Below are positions 44,105 through 53,087 of a stretch of DNA of 64,000 nt, piece after piece (within the stretch, counting starts at the first letter, position 1; each line of letters begins with the position of its first letter). Source of the stretch: JAUILA01 sp964563925 (GTDB taxonomy: Bacteria > Bacteroidota > Bacteroidia > Cytophagales > Cyclobacteriaceae); NCBI GenBank assembly GCA_964563925.1, contig CAZLZD010000002.1:85797-149796 (forward strand), written 5' to 3'. The notes under the pieces are model-generated. The model was not told the origin of the DNA and made no database searches. It saw only the letters and a list, made by a program, of their open reading frames with translations. A program made the translations under genes and the position numbers.

Positions 44105-44320
44105 TTAAAACCCTTTATCATCTTCACCAATACCATGGTTTCGATACTGTGGAATGTTGAACGACGTGTGTTTCCTGGTTTCAGGCATTTTATCGGCACG
44201 CCGTAAATTCACATTGGTTTCTTCCGTTCCCTGTTCGGGGGATGGAGCCACGCCCTGGTCCGCCAGTGCATGAAGGGTTAAAGCCATAAGCAATAATATC
44301 AGAATCAGTAAATAGCGCAT
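44105..44320 (-). CDS. Small secreted protein of unknown function
   Basis: 71 residues: a clear signal peptide (RYLLILILLLMALTLHALA) and a short charged mature part, 'DQGVAPSPEQGTEETNVNL' followed by a His- and Lys-containing tail. The good signal sequence is the main reason to call it. It is convergent with the cytochrome gene, 22 bases away, with a GTTTTAA/TTAAAAC repeat across the junction (44094-44111). No family is recognised. Confidence 0.5.
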   Translation of the reverse strand: MRYLLILILLLMALTLHALADQGVAPSPEQGTEETNVNLRRADKMPETRKHTSFNIPQYRNHGIGEDDKGF

Positions 44321-44540
44321 ATCAATATTTCGTATGTTAAATTCTCCGGCAATTTAATTTCGGCCCCAGGATTTCATTCCGCCTTATTTGTAAATACATG
44401 CTGTCAATTGATGAATTGCCAGTATGAATTGATCTGTATTTTTTTTGGGTCAGTAACTGACAACTTTATGAATATTTTACGCATTGTTACGGTTGTATTT
44501 CAAACAGAATATCACGTACTTCAGGATTACCTGAACGCTC

Positions 44541-45704
44541 ATGAAGCCTGTAATTGTCCCAATTTACCTTTGTTTGCTCACCCTGACTGCCTGTGGATAC
44601 AACGGGGATTCAACGAGGGATTCTGTTAAAGAACCTGTTTCATTACAGGCCCGGGTCAGCCGTAGCGATTTTGGCGTAACCACTGCAGGGGAGAATGTGG
44701 AACAGTACACCATCAGGAATGAAAATGGGCTCGAATTACAAGTGATCACCTACGGGGGTATTATCCGAACACTCCGGATTCCGGATCGGGAGAATAATTT
44801 TACTGATGTGGTAATGGGATTCGAAGACCTGAAAAGCTATGAAGAAAAGAGCCCTTATTTTGGTGCGATTATCGGACGGTACGGCAATCGAATTGCAGGA
44901 GGCAAATTCAGCCTGGATGGCAAAGAATATACGCTGGCCACCAACAATGGCCCCAACCATCTTCATGGAGGCCCGAAGGGTTTTGATAAAGTGATCTGGC
45001 AGGCCCAATCCTTTGAGTCAGATACATCAGCCGGAATCAGGTTGACTTACCGCAGTGCAAATATGGAGGAAGGATATCCTGGAGCACTTGACGTAAGTGT
45101 GACCTATACACTTGACGATGGAGACCGGCTCATTTTTGATTATAAGGCAACAACGGATGCCCCGACCATTGTTAATCTTACGAATCATGCCTATTATAAT
45201 TTAACCGGCATGGAGCGAGACGTACTCGGACATAAACTGGAAATTAATGCGGACAGGTTTCTTGCTGTCGACAGCGTACTGATCCCGGAAGAACCCATCG
45301 TCGTGGCGGGAACGCCCTTTGATTTCAGGAAACCCACAGCGATTGGCGCCAGGATTGACGAAGATCACCCGCAGCTTATTCACGGGGGAGGATACGATCA
45401 CTGCTGGATTCTGGATCCGCCCGGCGACCAACCCGCTTTTGCAGCTTCACTCTACGATCCGGAGAGCGGTCGCCTGATGAAACTGTATACTACTGAACCA
45501 GGAATCCAGGTGTACTCCGGTAATTTCCTTGACGGATCCTTCACTGGTAAGGAAGGGATAACCTATAATTATCGCGATGCCATTTGCCTGGAGACGCAGC
45601 ATTTTCCTGATTCTCCGAATCGCCCTGAATTTCCAGATGTAATACTCAGGCCGGGAGAAACGTATTCCTCGCAGACAATCACGGTGTTTTCAACACGGGA
45701 CTAA
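44541..45704 (+). CDS. galM: Galactose mutarotase (aldose 1-epimerase), lipoprotein form
   Basis: 387 residues. It interconverts the alpha and beta anomers of galactose or related aldoses. Conserved blocks: GRYGNRIAGG with R113, NHLHGG with H142, 'VNLTNHAYYNL' with H216, 'YDHCWIL' with D286, and the general-base region 'CLETQHFPDSPN' with E351. All catalytic residues are present. An N-terminal lipoprotein signal (LCLLTLTACG, Cys18) places it in the envelope, common in Bacteroidota, where it would act on sugars released outside the cytoplasm. A small palindrome (GTCAGT-A-ACTGAC, 44449-44461) lies about 80 bp upstream. The next gene, ywbE, follows closely. Confidence 0.93.
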   Translation: MKPVIVPIYLCLLTLTACGYNGDSTRDSVKEPVSLQARVSRSDFGVTTAGENVEQYTIRNENGLELQVITYGGIIRTLRIPDRENNFTDVVMGFEDLKSYEEKSPYFGAIIGRYGNRIAGGKFSLDGKEYTLATNNGPNHLHGGPKGFDKVIWQAQSFESDTSAGIRLTYRSANMEEGYPGALDVSVTYTLDDGDRLIFDYKATTDAPTIVNLTNHAYYNLTGMERDVLGHKLEINADRFLAVDSVLIPEEPIVVAGTPFDFRKPTAIGARIDEDHPQLIHGGGYDHCWILDPPGDQPAFAASLYDPESGRLMKLYTTEPGIQVYSGNFLDGSFTGKEGITYNYRDAICLETQHFPDSPNRPEFPDVILRPGETYSSQTITVFSTRD

Positions 45705-45730
45705 TGAAATATTTTTAAGTACTGACTACT

Positions 45731-45931
45731 ATGGACGGAAGAAACAGATCAGATATTGCAATCGGGGATTACGTCCGGGTTGTGCAAAAGCACCATCAAC
45801 GCACCGGTGAGCTCACCGAGGGGATAGTGAAACGCATTCTTACCAAATCCTCCTTTCATCCGCATGGAATTAAGGTTATGCTCGACGATGGGATCGTCGG
45901 ACGGGTGAAGGAAGTCATCGATGAAGATTAG
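45731..45931 (+). CDS. ywbE: YwbE family protein
   Basis: 66 residues, the normal length for the YwbE/DUF2196 family, matched across its whole length: 'RSDIAIGDYVRVVQKHHQRTG', 'LTEGIVKRILTKS' and 'HPHGIKVMLDDGIVGRV'. It forms a small basic beta-barrel (KOW/SH3-like) of unknown cellular role. It starts 26 bases after galM. Its stop overlaps that of the convergent glycosyltransferase gene by four bases (45928-45931). Confidence 0.9.
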   Translation: MDGRNRSDIAIGDYVRVVQKHHQRTGELTEGIVKRILTKSSFHPHGIKVMLDDGIVGRVKEVIDED

Positions 45932-47184
45932 CCCTCGCCTTCCACAAGACGGAGGATGGTCGCGGTATGGTCCTCTCTGCGGAGTGCCGATCCCAGTCGG
46001 CCCGCTGTTTCCCGGTACGCAACATTCTCATACAAGTCATTGATTTTCCCGGTTGTCTCATCCGATATAAACCGGCTGATACCCGGACCTTTTGGTCCCA
46101 CCCCGTGACCGCTGAGAATCCGGTTCCAGAGATGCTGGTCGGGAATATGCGGGACGATCATCGAAGCGCATCCGTATTTAAGTGCGAGATGGGTGGTTCC
46201 TGCACCGCCGTGATGGATCACGGCCCGCACCCTGGGGAAAATCCAGTCATAAGGAATATCTGAAACAAAAAAGACATGATCGGGGAGATCTTTTTCAGGC
46301 TTGATGAGGCCGCCGGCTGCCGTGTTAATAATTGCCGGGATTCCGGTATTTTTCAGGGTATCCAGGATAAATTTCGTCTTTCCTTCCGGATCAGGATTGG
46401 TCATGCTGCCGAAGGTAATAAACAGCGGTTCGGGATATTTTTCAAGGAAACTGTCCAGTTCACCGGGCGGGGTCCAGTGGATCGTCTTGTCCCGTTCGAG
46501 GTAGCCCACAACCCTGACATGGTCAGGCCATTCATCCATTTCCGGATACAGGGAGTCCGCAATCGTATATATCACCTTCTCTTCCATGAACGAACGGTTA
46601 AGTTCCTTCTTGCTCGTCCGGATTTCCATTCGGTTGAGTTGACTACGGAAAAATGACATGGACAGGCGGCGCATAAAAGCGTAGGACCGGCGGTTTATCA
46701 CCGAACCGTAGTCTTTGCCATTCAGGAATATGGAAGCCATACCATCTGCGGGATGGAGCACGCACGGAATCGGGCTGACAAGAATTGCCTTTCCCGGATG
46801 GTCCAGATGCCAGTATATCGGGTAAAATGCCTTCAGGCTGTGCAGAATAACGTCAGGGGATTCCTGCTCGATAAATTCCTTTTGCTGCTGAAGCATCTGA
46901 AAGGAGATGATTCGATTTTGGCGATAAAGACTGTAATACGATCTGAAGCGGTCAAGTACCGATCCGCCTCCACCCAGGGCAGCTTTGCCGGCCGAACTGT
47001 CAAGCATTTCCAGGAATTCCCGTTTCATGGGAAAGAAGCGGGCATTGGATTCACGTGCATATTTGGCGAATTGTTCCGGAAAGGCACATACTACTTCATG
47101 TCCGCGTTGACCGAGTATTTCTGCCAGGGCGGCAAACGGCTCGATGTCACCGCGGGTACCAATGGAAATGCACAGGATCTTCAT
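45928..47184 (-). CDS. GT1-family glycosyltransferase (sterol/macrolide glucosyltransferase-like)
   Basis: 418 residues, GT-B fold. The N-terminal domain starts 'ILCISIGTRGDIEPFAALAE', typical of UDP-glucose:sterol glucosyltransferase-like and macrolide/zeaxanthin glycosyltransferases. The C-terminal nucleotide-sugar domain has 'EPLFITFGSMTNPDPEGK' and the donor-binding block 'AVIHHGGAGTTHLALKYG' followed by 'PDQHLWNRI'. No signal peptide, so it acts in the cytoplasm or at the inner membrane face, glycosylating a lipid or secondary metabolite. The acceptor cannot be deduced. It lies four bases after the two-domain esterase gene, so the two are probably one operon. Confidence 0.9.
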   Translation of the reverse strand: MKILCISIGTRGDIEPFAALAEILGQRGHEVVCAFPEQFAKYARESNARFFPMKREFLEMLDSSAGKAALGGGGSVLDRFRSYYSLYRQNRIISFQMLQQQKEFIEQESPDVILHSLKAFYPIYWHLDHPGKAILVSPIPCVLHPADGMASIFLNGKDYGSVINRRSYAFMRRLSMSFFRSQLNRMEIRTSKKELNRSFMEEKVIYTIADSLYPEMDEWPDHVRVVGYLERDKTIHWTPPGELDSFLEKYPEPLFITFGSMTNPDPEGKTKFILDTLKNTGIPAIINTAAGGLIKPEKDLPDHVFFVSDIPYDWIFPRVRAVIHHGGAGTTHLALKYGCASMIVPHIPDQHLWNRILSGHGVGPKGPGISRFISDETTGKINDLYENVAYRETAGRLGSALRREDHTATILRLVEGEG

Positions 47185-47188
47185 CGCG

Positions 47189-48763
47189 CTATTCGTTCAG
47201 GATATCTCGGATGGCCTGTTCGACCATCGGTTCCATGATCGCGTAGCCGTCGGCATTCGGATGTACTCCGTCAGATCCCAGTCCGGCTTTCAGCCCGTTC
47301 CTCTTATCCGCCATGGCTGAGAAGTAATCGAGATACATCACCCCCTCATGGTTCGCAGTATACTCCCTGATCATCTCATTCAGCTCTGGAATTTTCCGGT
47401 TTGGTTCAAGGCCCGGGCTCCAGGGGTAATCGTAGGCAGGCAGCACACTGGATAGGATCACCCTGATCCCGTTGGCGCGGGCCAGCTCCGTCATGGAAAC
47501 GAGATATCCGAAGGTATCTTCAAGAGAGAGCGGTCCTGTATTTCCGGCAATATCATTAGTTCCTGCCAGGATAACGACCACTTCCGGTTCCAGGTCGATT
47601 ACATCCTGCCGGAACCTGGCCAGCATCTGGGGCGTCGTTTGTCCGCTGATACCCCGGTTTATCCATGGTTTCCCTTCAAAAAATTCCGGGCGACTGCGGA
47701 TCCATCCTTCCGTAATCGAATTTCCCATGAATACCACGCGCTTCTCTCCCCTGGCGGGTGGATTGACATTCTTATTGTCGTCTGTAAACCGCTGCAGGTT
47801 TGCCCAGTCTGTTTGCATTAGCTCAGCTTGTTTATCCAGCCATTGCTGCCGGTCTTTATAGGTAGTGGTTGCTGCCCACCCTGTCGGGTTTTCAGGCCAG
47901 AGCAGCCCTGATTCTGCCATCCAGGCTTCGAGCTGGTCAAGCCATCCATCGGCCGGGACGTTCTTTTTCAGTGCCCCGAAGCCATGGCCCCCCGTGGCAT
48001 AGGCATGCAGTTCGGCCGGCTGGCCTGCTTCCACCCATTGCAGGTACAGCGAGGCACTTGGCCCGGCCAGGTCCAAAGGATCATCAGTTGATACTATCAC
48101 AAACATGGGCATCTTTTCATCAGGAACCGGCAAATCGCCCAGGTATGGCGGAATGTACGGATAAACCGGTGCAATGAAGTCAGGCTGTGTAACACCGCTG
48201 CTCTCCAGAGCCACCGACATGGTCACACCACCACCGGCAGAGAAACCCATGAAACCGATCCGGTCCGGGTTTACACCCAGCTCTGTGGCGTGCTCCCTTA
48301 CGTACCTGACCGCCTGCATGCCGTCCTGTCCGGCCATTTTCATCACCGGTTTCACCAATTCAGGCAATGCCTCCGGGTCAGACCAGGCGCGTTGTACATC
48401 TTCCGGATAGTTGGCCACCTGTTTGACCCGGTAACGTAAAACAAATGCATTGACACCAGCCTCATTCAGCCGGCGGGCCACATCATTTCCCTCGTGTTCG
48501 GTGGCGAGGACAAAGTATCCCCCGCCCGGGGCAATGACAACCGCGGTTCCGGTATTCACCGCGCCACGGGCCGGGAAGAAGGTCAGGGTAGGTTCGATGA
48601 TATTGTATTCCACCAGGATATTATCACGCCTTGCAGAATCAGGTGTATAATTCCATTGCTCAGAACCGGGTGGTTTGCCTTCGTAAAGGGGGATGACTTT
48701 CGTTTGGGCCTGAAGGAAATGAACGCAGAAAAAGAGGATCAGGAGAGAGAATAGTCTTTTCAT
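47189..48763 (-). CDS. Secreted two-domain esterase: acetyl-xylan-esterase-like plus SGNH/GDSL hydrolase
   Basis: 524 residues with a signal peptide (KRLFSLLILFFCVHFLQAQ). Domain 1 (about 25-285) is an alpha/beta hydrolase of the BD-FAE/acetyl-xylan esterase type, with oxyanion 'IAPGGGY' (78-83), nucleophile S175 in GFSAGGG, acid near D227/D228 and H260 in 'TGGHGFG'. Domain 2 (about 340-524) is an SGNH hydrolase: 'VFMGNSITEGW' (S349), the Gly block near 371-374, 'LAGTND' (N403) and 'DGVHPN' (D498, H501). Both active sites look complete. Such fusions remove acetyl groups from plant or algal polysaccharides in two positions. It is co-transcribed with the glycosyltransferase. Confidence 0.9.
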   Translation of the reverse strand: MKRLFSLLILFFCVHFLQAQTKVIPLYEGKPPGSEQWNYTPDSARRDNILVEYNIIEPTLTFFPARGAVNTGTAVVIAPGGGYFVLATEHEGNDVARRLNEAGVNAFVLRYRVKQVANYPEDVQRAWSDPEALPELVKPVMKMAGQDGMQAVRYVREHATELGVNPDRIGFMGFSAGGGVTMSVALESSGVTQPDFIAPVYPYIPPYLGDLPVPDEKMPMFVIVSTDDPLDLAGPSASLYLQWVEAGQPAELHAYATGGHGFGALKKNVPADGWLDQLEAWMAESGLLWPENPTGWAATTTYKDRQQWLDKQAELMQTDWANLQRFTDDNKNVNPPARGEKRVVFMGNSITEGWIRSRPEFFEGKPWINRGISGQTTPQMLARFRQDVIDLEPEVVVILAGTNDIAGNTGPLSLEDTFGYLVSMTELARANGIRVILSSVLPAYDYPWSPGLEPNRKIPELNEMIREYTANHEGVMYLDYFSAMADKRNGLKAGLGSDGVHPNADGYAIMEPMVEQAIRDILNE

Positions 48764-48815
48764 GGCTGGGGTATTGTCTGATGGACAAGTTACGGAATTA
48801 TTCTCCTAACAGCCA

Positions 48816-48850
48816 CAAAAAATCCCGCAGGCCTGACCTAAGCCTGCGGG
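48816..48850 (-). terminator. Intrinsic terminator after the TraB/GumN gene
   Basis: CCCGCAGGC (48824-48832) pairs with GCCTGCGGG (48842-48850), loop 9 nt. On the minus strand the stem is followed by ATTTTTTG. It lies 20 bases beyond the stop at 48870. Confidence 0.85.
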
Positions 48851-48869
48851 CTCCCCGTGTTAGTTCGGA

Positions 48870-50150
48870 TTACTCTGAGCGGACATATTTTCGCGGAGTT
48901 TCCTCCCCTTTCTGCGTGACCAGGATTTCCTCGTTAATTTCCCGGATATCTTTGACAGATTCCTCCCCGCTGGCATCCGCTTCAATCAGAATACCATTTT
49001 CTTCGTCTACGCGCCAGGTTCCCGACTGATTCATTCCGGCCCCCGGGACAACAATCCTGTACGTGCCGTCTGCCCTGAATTCCTTGATCGTGTTCATCAC
49101 CATTTCGGCTATAACATTACGCTGTCCTTCGATCTGGGCCTTCATTTGTGGATTTTGCGCTACCGCATTTTCGATGGCATCATCAGTAATTTCTTCAATA
49201 TGGCTTTCATGGATCTTCCAGGTGCCAATGAGCTGACGGGCCGTCTCACCGAGCGCGGCCGTGCTCATTTCCTTCGCCTCCTCCAGGGTGGAGATAACCG
49301 GGGTCACGGTATATCCTTCGTTTTCCAGCAGTTGAAGGACTCCGGATTCTCCCCCGAGATGCGCAGCACCCACGGCAAAAAAGCTCTGTTCCTTCTTCAT
49401 GAGCTTTTCCATACGGTCAATCCAATTCTTATTACGGTTAGTGAGCATGATCTCATCAAATCCGTCGTATTCAGCAAAGTCTTCGCTTGATGAAGCATAG
49501 AGCGCTTCCACATCTTCACTTTTGTACAACTCCAGCAGTGCCAGTAAATTTTCCCGCTGTTCATCAAAATCCTCCATAGCCTCGAGCAGCATGTCGGCCT
49601 GGTCTTCAACAGAAAGCGCGTCAATTGCGGCAAGTTGCTCCTGGACTGTTTCGATACCCATTACCTCCGTTTTATTCTTGTCTGCCATGTTCATAAGTTC
49701 CATTTCCATAGAGGCAGGGGCACAGCCGAGGATTTTCGGGTACATCATGCTCATAAGAAAAAACGGCTTCATGGTACCCATCATATCGGCCGGCTGACCA
49801 AAATTCTCCAGGGTATACCTGTTCAGAATCGCATATTCCTCTTCTGTATATAATGATTTGAGGGTTTGTCCATCGCTGAGCATGAGACCGGACTGAAGGT
49901 CGGTCATAAGGTTAGGATCATCAAAATCAAGTTCGAATATCAGCTGACTGGAACCCGCAATGGATTCCTTTACTTCCGGGGAGAACGATAAATCCTCCGG
50001 ACAAAGGAGATGAATGGTTCCGTACACATAAGACGGGTGGTCCAGGCCGTTTCCGGTAACCCGGTACAGCAATGAATTTTCCTGGGCAGGCTGGGACTGC
50101 CCCGTTCCCCAGATGAGTATCAGTATGATGGATAACAGGTTCGTTTTCAT
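48870..50150 (-). CDS. TraB/GumN family protein with C-terminal lipocalin-like region
   Basis: 426 residues, signal peptide to about residue 19 (LLSIILILIWGTGQSQ). The TraB/GumN domain (about 25-290) has the hallmark G44-T-I-H47 near the start and 'FFAVGAAHLGGESGVLQLL' near 265-283, plus 'VMGIETVQEQL' between them. These are the conserved GxxH/E residues proposed to make a metal-dependent hydrolase related to Tiki/EreA. The last 120 residues ('RQLIGTWKIHE', 'EFRADGTYRIVV', 'SGTWRVDEENGILIE') look like a lipocalin-like barrel, an extra domain not usual in GumN. It acts in the periplasm. It is a single-gene unit with its own terminator. Confidence 0.88.
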   Translation of the reverse strand: MKTNLLSIILILIWGTGQSQPAQENSLLYRVTGNGLDHPSYVYGTIHLLCPEDLSFSPEVKESIAGSSQLIFELDFDDPNLMTDLQSGLMLSDGQTLKSLYTEEEYAILNRYTLENFGQPADMMGTMKPFFLMSMMYPKILGCAPASMEMELMNMADKNKTEVMGIETVQEQLAAIDALSVEDQADMLLEAMEDFDEQRENLLALLELYKSEDVEALYASSSEDFAEYDGFDEIMLTNRNKNWIDRMEKLMKKEQSFFAVGAAHLGGESGVLQLLENEGYTVTPVISTLEEAKEMSTAALGETARQLIGTWKIHESHIEEITDDAIENAVAQNPQMKAQIEGQRNVIAEMVMNTIKEFRADGTYRIVVPGAGMNQSGTWRVDEENGILIEADASGEESVKDIREINEEILVTQKGEETPRKYVRSE

Positions 50151-50401
50151 GGTATGTTATATTCTGCGTATTGCGTTTTTAATAGAGGATAAAATTGCGA
50201 TATAAATTATTGAGAATGAACAAGAAAGTGACGAATGATGTTTTAAGATGATCTCCGCAGTTATTCCCGCCTGAAATCAGAATCGGGTAAATCCCCATAA
50301 ACTTCATGTAATCGCGGTAAAAATGTCATCTTGAGGCCGGATTTATGATCAGCGGGCAAGGATGAAAGACATTGGATTTCTCTGCATAATGTTCAGGCAA
50401 G

Positions 50402-50875
50402 CTATTTTCGGTAATCCACCGCCCGGAGATTTCCGTCTGAATCTCGTACATGAGTTTCTTTACCCGGAACGATGTCGGTATTATGCGCTGACACACACAA
50501 CCAGCCTTCTTCACGGCGAGACATCACAAAGCTGAATAAATTCTGGCGCACCCCCGGTTTCTTAATGGTCCCGGTGGGAGATTGTCCGCTTAACCTCATG
50601 CGCGCATGAACCACCGCATGATCAGGGGAAAGGATCCGCACTTTTACCCTGCCGGTTTTCAGGTGTGAGTCATTGAAAATGACCCTTAACCCGTATTCGT
50701 GAGCCTTTTCAATGGCCTTGCGGTTGTGCCACCATAACCCGGTAACATTCACAAAATCGGCATCGTCACCGAAGACGGAAGCCAATAATATGGCGTCACG
50801 CTGGTTCCAGGCCCGGGCAAAATGTTCAGGCATTTCTTCGGGTTTGGTAAGATATTTCAAGGCAGATTGGCTCAT
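50402..50875 (-). CDS. SgcJ/EcaC-like (NTF2 fold) protein
   Basis: 157 residues from the ATG at 50875 (a GTG one codon earlier is in frame). The opening 'EEMPEHFARAWNQRDAILLASVFGDDADFVNVTGLWWHNR' is the signature of the SgcJ/EcaC branch of the SnoaL/NTF2-like superfamily, cone-shaped small-molecule-binding proteins. The rest continues with 'AVVHARMRLSGQ' and 'SFVMSRREEGWLCVSAHNT'. The family is often labelled oxidoreductase, but the enzymatic role is unproven. It is divergent from cutC, with about 40 bp between their starts, so the two share a very short promoter region. Confidence 0.88.
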   Translation of the reverse strand: MSQSALKYLTKPEEMPEHFARAWNQRDAILLASVFGDDADFVNVTGLWWHNRKAIEKAHEYGLRVIFNDSHLKTGRVKVRILSPDHAVVHARMRLSGQSPTGTIKKPGVRQNLFSFVMSRREEGWLCVSAHNTDIVPGKETHVRDSDGNLRAVDYRK

Positions 50876-50916
50876 CACATGCTGGTTTCTCCCGTAATTT
50901 ATGTCATTTTAGTGTA

Positions 50917-51552
50917 GTGAAAAAGAACACGACAATCATTCGGGAGGCCTGTGTGGATTCCCTGGAGAATGCTGTAAAGGCGGAAGCCTGCGGGGCGGAG
51001 CGCATTGAATTGTGCAGCCACCTGGAGGCAGACGGACTTACTCCGGGTGAATCGTTGCTGGATCAGGTTATGAAAAAGCTCAGTATCCCGGTCCATGCCA
51101 TGGCCCGCCCCCGGGCCGGGAATTTTGTGTATTCTCCGCAAGAAACAGCATTGATTCTCAGGGATATTGACATGCTGAAATCAAAGGGAGTGGCCGGCGT
51201 GGTCATCGGAATGCTCGATGGCGCTGGTAATATAGACATAGCTACCACAAAACAGGTGGCGGCATATGCTGCCCCGCTGAAAGTGACCTTTCACAAGGCC
51301 ATTGACGAGACCAGTGATATTTTAGAGGCCCTCCGCCAGTTACTCCGAATCCCTGAAATAACCGGCATCCTGACTTCCGGTGGTAAGCCGACAGCCATCG
51401 AAGGTGCGGGCACGTTGCGTGAAATGGTGGAAATAGCCGGAGAAAAGATTGAAATAATCGGGGCGGGTAAAATTACACTGGAGAATCTTGACTGGCTGCA
51501 CCAGCAAATAGGTGCCCGTGCCTATCATGGAAAAAAAATTGTGTATGGCTGA
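50917..51552 (+). CDS. cutC: Copper homeostasis protein CutC family
   Basis: 211 residues with a GTG start. The CutC TIM-barrel is recognisable from 'REACVDSLENAVKAEACGAERIELCSHLEADGLTPG', 'IPVHAMARPRAGNFVYSP', 'VTFHKAIDE' and 'ILTSGGKPTAIEG'. It is somewhat shorter than the usual 230-250 residues at the C-terminus. The family is named for copper tolerance in E. coli, although that role is disputed, and the fold suggests an enzyme. It is divergent from the SgcJ-like gene and convergent with the SDR gene, which ends two bases away. A Cys-rich copper protein lies 10 kb to the left, but there is no shared regulation visible. Confidence 0.92.
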   Translation: MKKNTTIIREACVDSLENAVKAEACGAERIELCSHLEADGLTPGESLLDQVMKKLSIPVHAMARPRAGNFVYSPQETALILRDIDMLKSKGVAGVVIGMLDGAGNIDIATTKQVAAYAAPLKVTFHKAIDETSDILEALRQLLRIPEITGILTSGGKPTAIEGAGTLREMVEIAGEKIEIIGAGKITLENLDWLHQQIGARAYHGKKIVYG

Positions 51553-51554
51553 GG

Positions 51555-52157
51555 TCAGTAAACCTTAATGATCTGTCCGGTTCCCATGCCAAGAACACTT
51601 TTCCGGTAGGCATCCATGACCACATCCGCTGCGACCGGGGTATGTCCCGGGAAATATTCTCCAAGTTCATCGGCTGAATCTTCCAGTAAACCCGGGCTCA
51701 CTGCATTGATGCGTACAGACCTTCCGATGAGTTCACCGGCAGCCGCCAGTACAAATCCGTTTACCGCTGCATTGATGGTCGTCAGGTTACTGCCGTTCTT
51801 TATCGGGTCTTCCGAAAGAATTCCGGTGGTCAGGGTAAATGACCCCCGTGGGTTGATGAATTTCTGGCCATATAAAACCAGGTTGATCTGTCCCATCATT
51901 TTACTCCGGATGCCTTTATAAAAGTCATCTTCGGTCGTTTGGGCGAACGGACCCATATGCCCGCCTCCCGCGGCGCAGATCAGGGCATCAAAAGCACCGA
52001 TATGGGAAAACATGGCTTCCACGGAGGTGCTGTCGCTGATGTCTGCGGTCACAGGCGATTGCCGGCGGCTCACCCTGATCACCTCATGGTCTTTTTCAAA
52101 CGTTTTGCATAGATGGGTACCTATCGTTCCTGAGGCCCCGACGATTACTATTTTCAT
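51555..52157 (-). CDS. Atypical short-chain dehydrogenase (no Tyr-x-x-x-Lys)
   Basis: 200 residues. The Rossmann opening 'IVIVGASGTIGTHLCKTFE' binds NAD(P), with 'LICAAGGGHMGP' as the NNAG-like motif. The classical catalytic YxxxK is missing: before 'AAVNGFVLAAAGEL' the corresponding residues are L125 and N129. The later 'RINAVSPGLLEDS' is as in normal SDRs. A known subfamily of about 200 residues shares this loss, so it is a stable variant rather than a decayed gene. The reaction is uncertain. It is convergent with cutC, two bases apart. Confidence 0.85.
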   Translation of the reverse strand: MKIVIVGASGTIGTHLCKTFEKDHEVIRVSRRQSPVTADISDSTSVEAMFSHIGAFDALICAAGGGHMGPFAQTTEDDFYKGIRSKMMGQINLVLYGQKFINPRGSFTLTTGILSEDPIKNGSNLTTINAAVNGFVLAAAGELIGRSVRINAVSPGLLEDSADELGEYFPGHTPVAADVVMDAYRKSVLGMGTGQIIKVY

Positions 52158-52227
52158 AACTATTATGGATGGATAAGCATATTGAATTGATTAAATTTAA
52201 TGAAACCGAATCATTTTATACACCACC

Positions 52228-53004
52228 ATGAAAACCTTAACCTGCCTGATCTTATCCCTGAGTTTTTTTACCGCCATTTCCCAGGACTTGTCCCTTTATG
52301 AAAAAAAGGAATTCCTCCGGGACGGGGATACACTGAAGTACCGTATTCTGTACCCGGAGAATTTTAATCCGGAAATGCACTATCCGGTACTACTCTTCCT
52401 TCACGGGGCGGGAGAAAGGGGTAGTGATAATGAAAAACAGCTGGTGCATGGTGCGAGGATGTTCCTGAGGCCGCCGGTACGGCAGGCGTTTCCCGCGATT
52501 ATCCTGTTTCCGCAATGTCCGGCTGACAGCTATTGGGCCAGTGTGAAGGTTGACCGGTCTCAGGGCGGGGTGTCGCTCGATTTCAGCCAGGATATGCCGG
52601 CTACCAGGCCTTTGGAACTGGTCGGGCAGTTACTTGATTCGGTTACACAGGAGCCATTTGCCGATAAGAGCAGGTTGTATGTAATGGGTTTGTCCATGGG
52701 CGGAATGGGCACGTTCGAGATCGTGGCCAGGAATCCTGAATTATTTGCGGCCGCGGTGCCGGTCTGCGGAGGAGGCAAGCCGGAGCTGGCCTCACGCTAC
52801 GCACAGACTACACCCTTCTGGATTTTCCATGGCGCCCTTGACGATGTGGTGACTCCGGTCCATTCCACGGAAATGGCCCTGGCAATTCAGCGGGCAGGAG
52901 GTGCTCCGGCCCTGACCATTTTCCCTTATGCCAATCATAACAGCTGGGATCCTGCCTTTGCGCACCCTGATTTGCTTCCCTGGCTCTTTGCCCAGCATAA
53001 ATAA
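52228..53004 (+). CDS. Secreted PHB-depolymerase/prolyl-oligopeptidase-like hydrolase
   Basis: 258 residues with a signal peptide (KTLTCLILSLSFFTAISQ). Alpha/beta hydrolase: oxyanion region 'LLFLHGAGERGSDNEKQL' (55-72), 'FPQCPADSYWAS', nucleophile S156 in GLSMGGMGTFE, acid in 'FHGALDDVVTP' (D205 or D206) and H237 in 'PYANHNSWDPAF'. The triad is complete. This subgroup is common in Bacteroidota as dienelactone-hydrolase or PHB-depolymerase-like esterases, often linked to polysaccharide deacetylation. The exact substrate is unknown. It is divergent from the SDR gene. The following 184 bp contain the repeats at 53088. Confidence 0.88.
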   Translation: MKTLTCLILSLSFFTAISQDLSLYEKKEFLRDGDTLKYRILYPENFNPEMHYPVLLFLHGAGERGSDNEKQLVHGARMFLRPPVRQAFPAIILFPQCPADSYWASVKVDRSQGGVSLDFSQDMPATRPLELVGQLLDSVTQEPFADKSRLYVMGLSMGGMGTFEIVARNPELFAAAVPVCGGGKPELASRYAQTTPFWIFHGALDDVVTPVHSTEMALAIQRAGGAPALTIFPYANHNSWDPAFAHPDLLPWLFAQHK

Positions 53005-53087
53005 GTAGTTGCCTCATTCAACACCATTGAACGTCGGCTTTTTTCCGGTATTTCTTCATCATGAGACACTCAGAAAAAGCAGTACCG

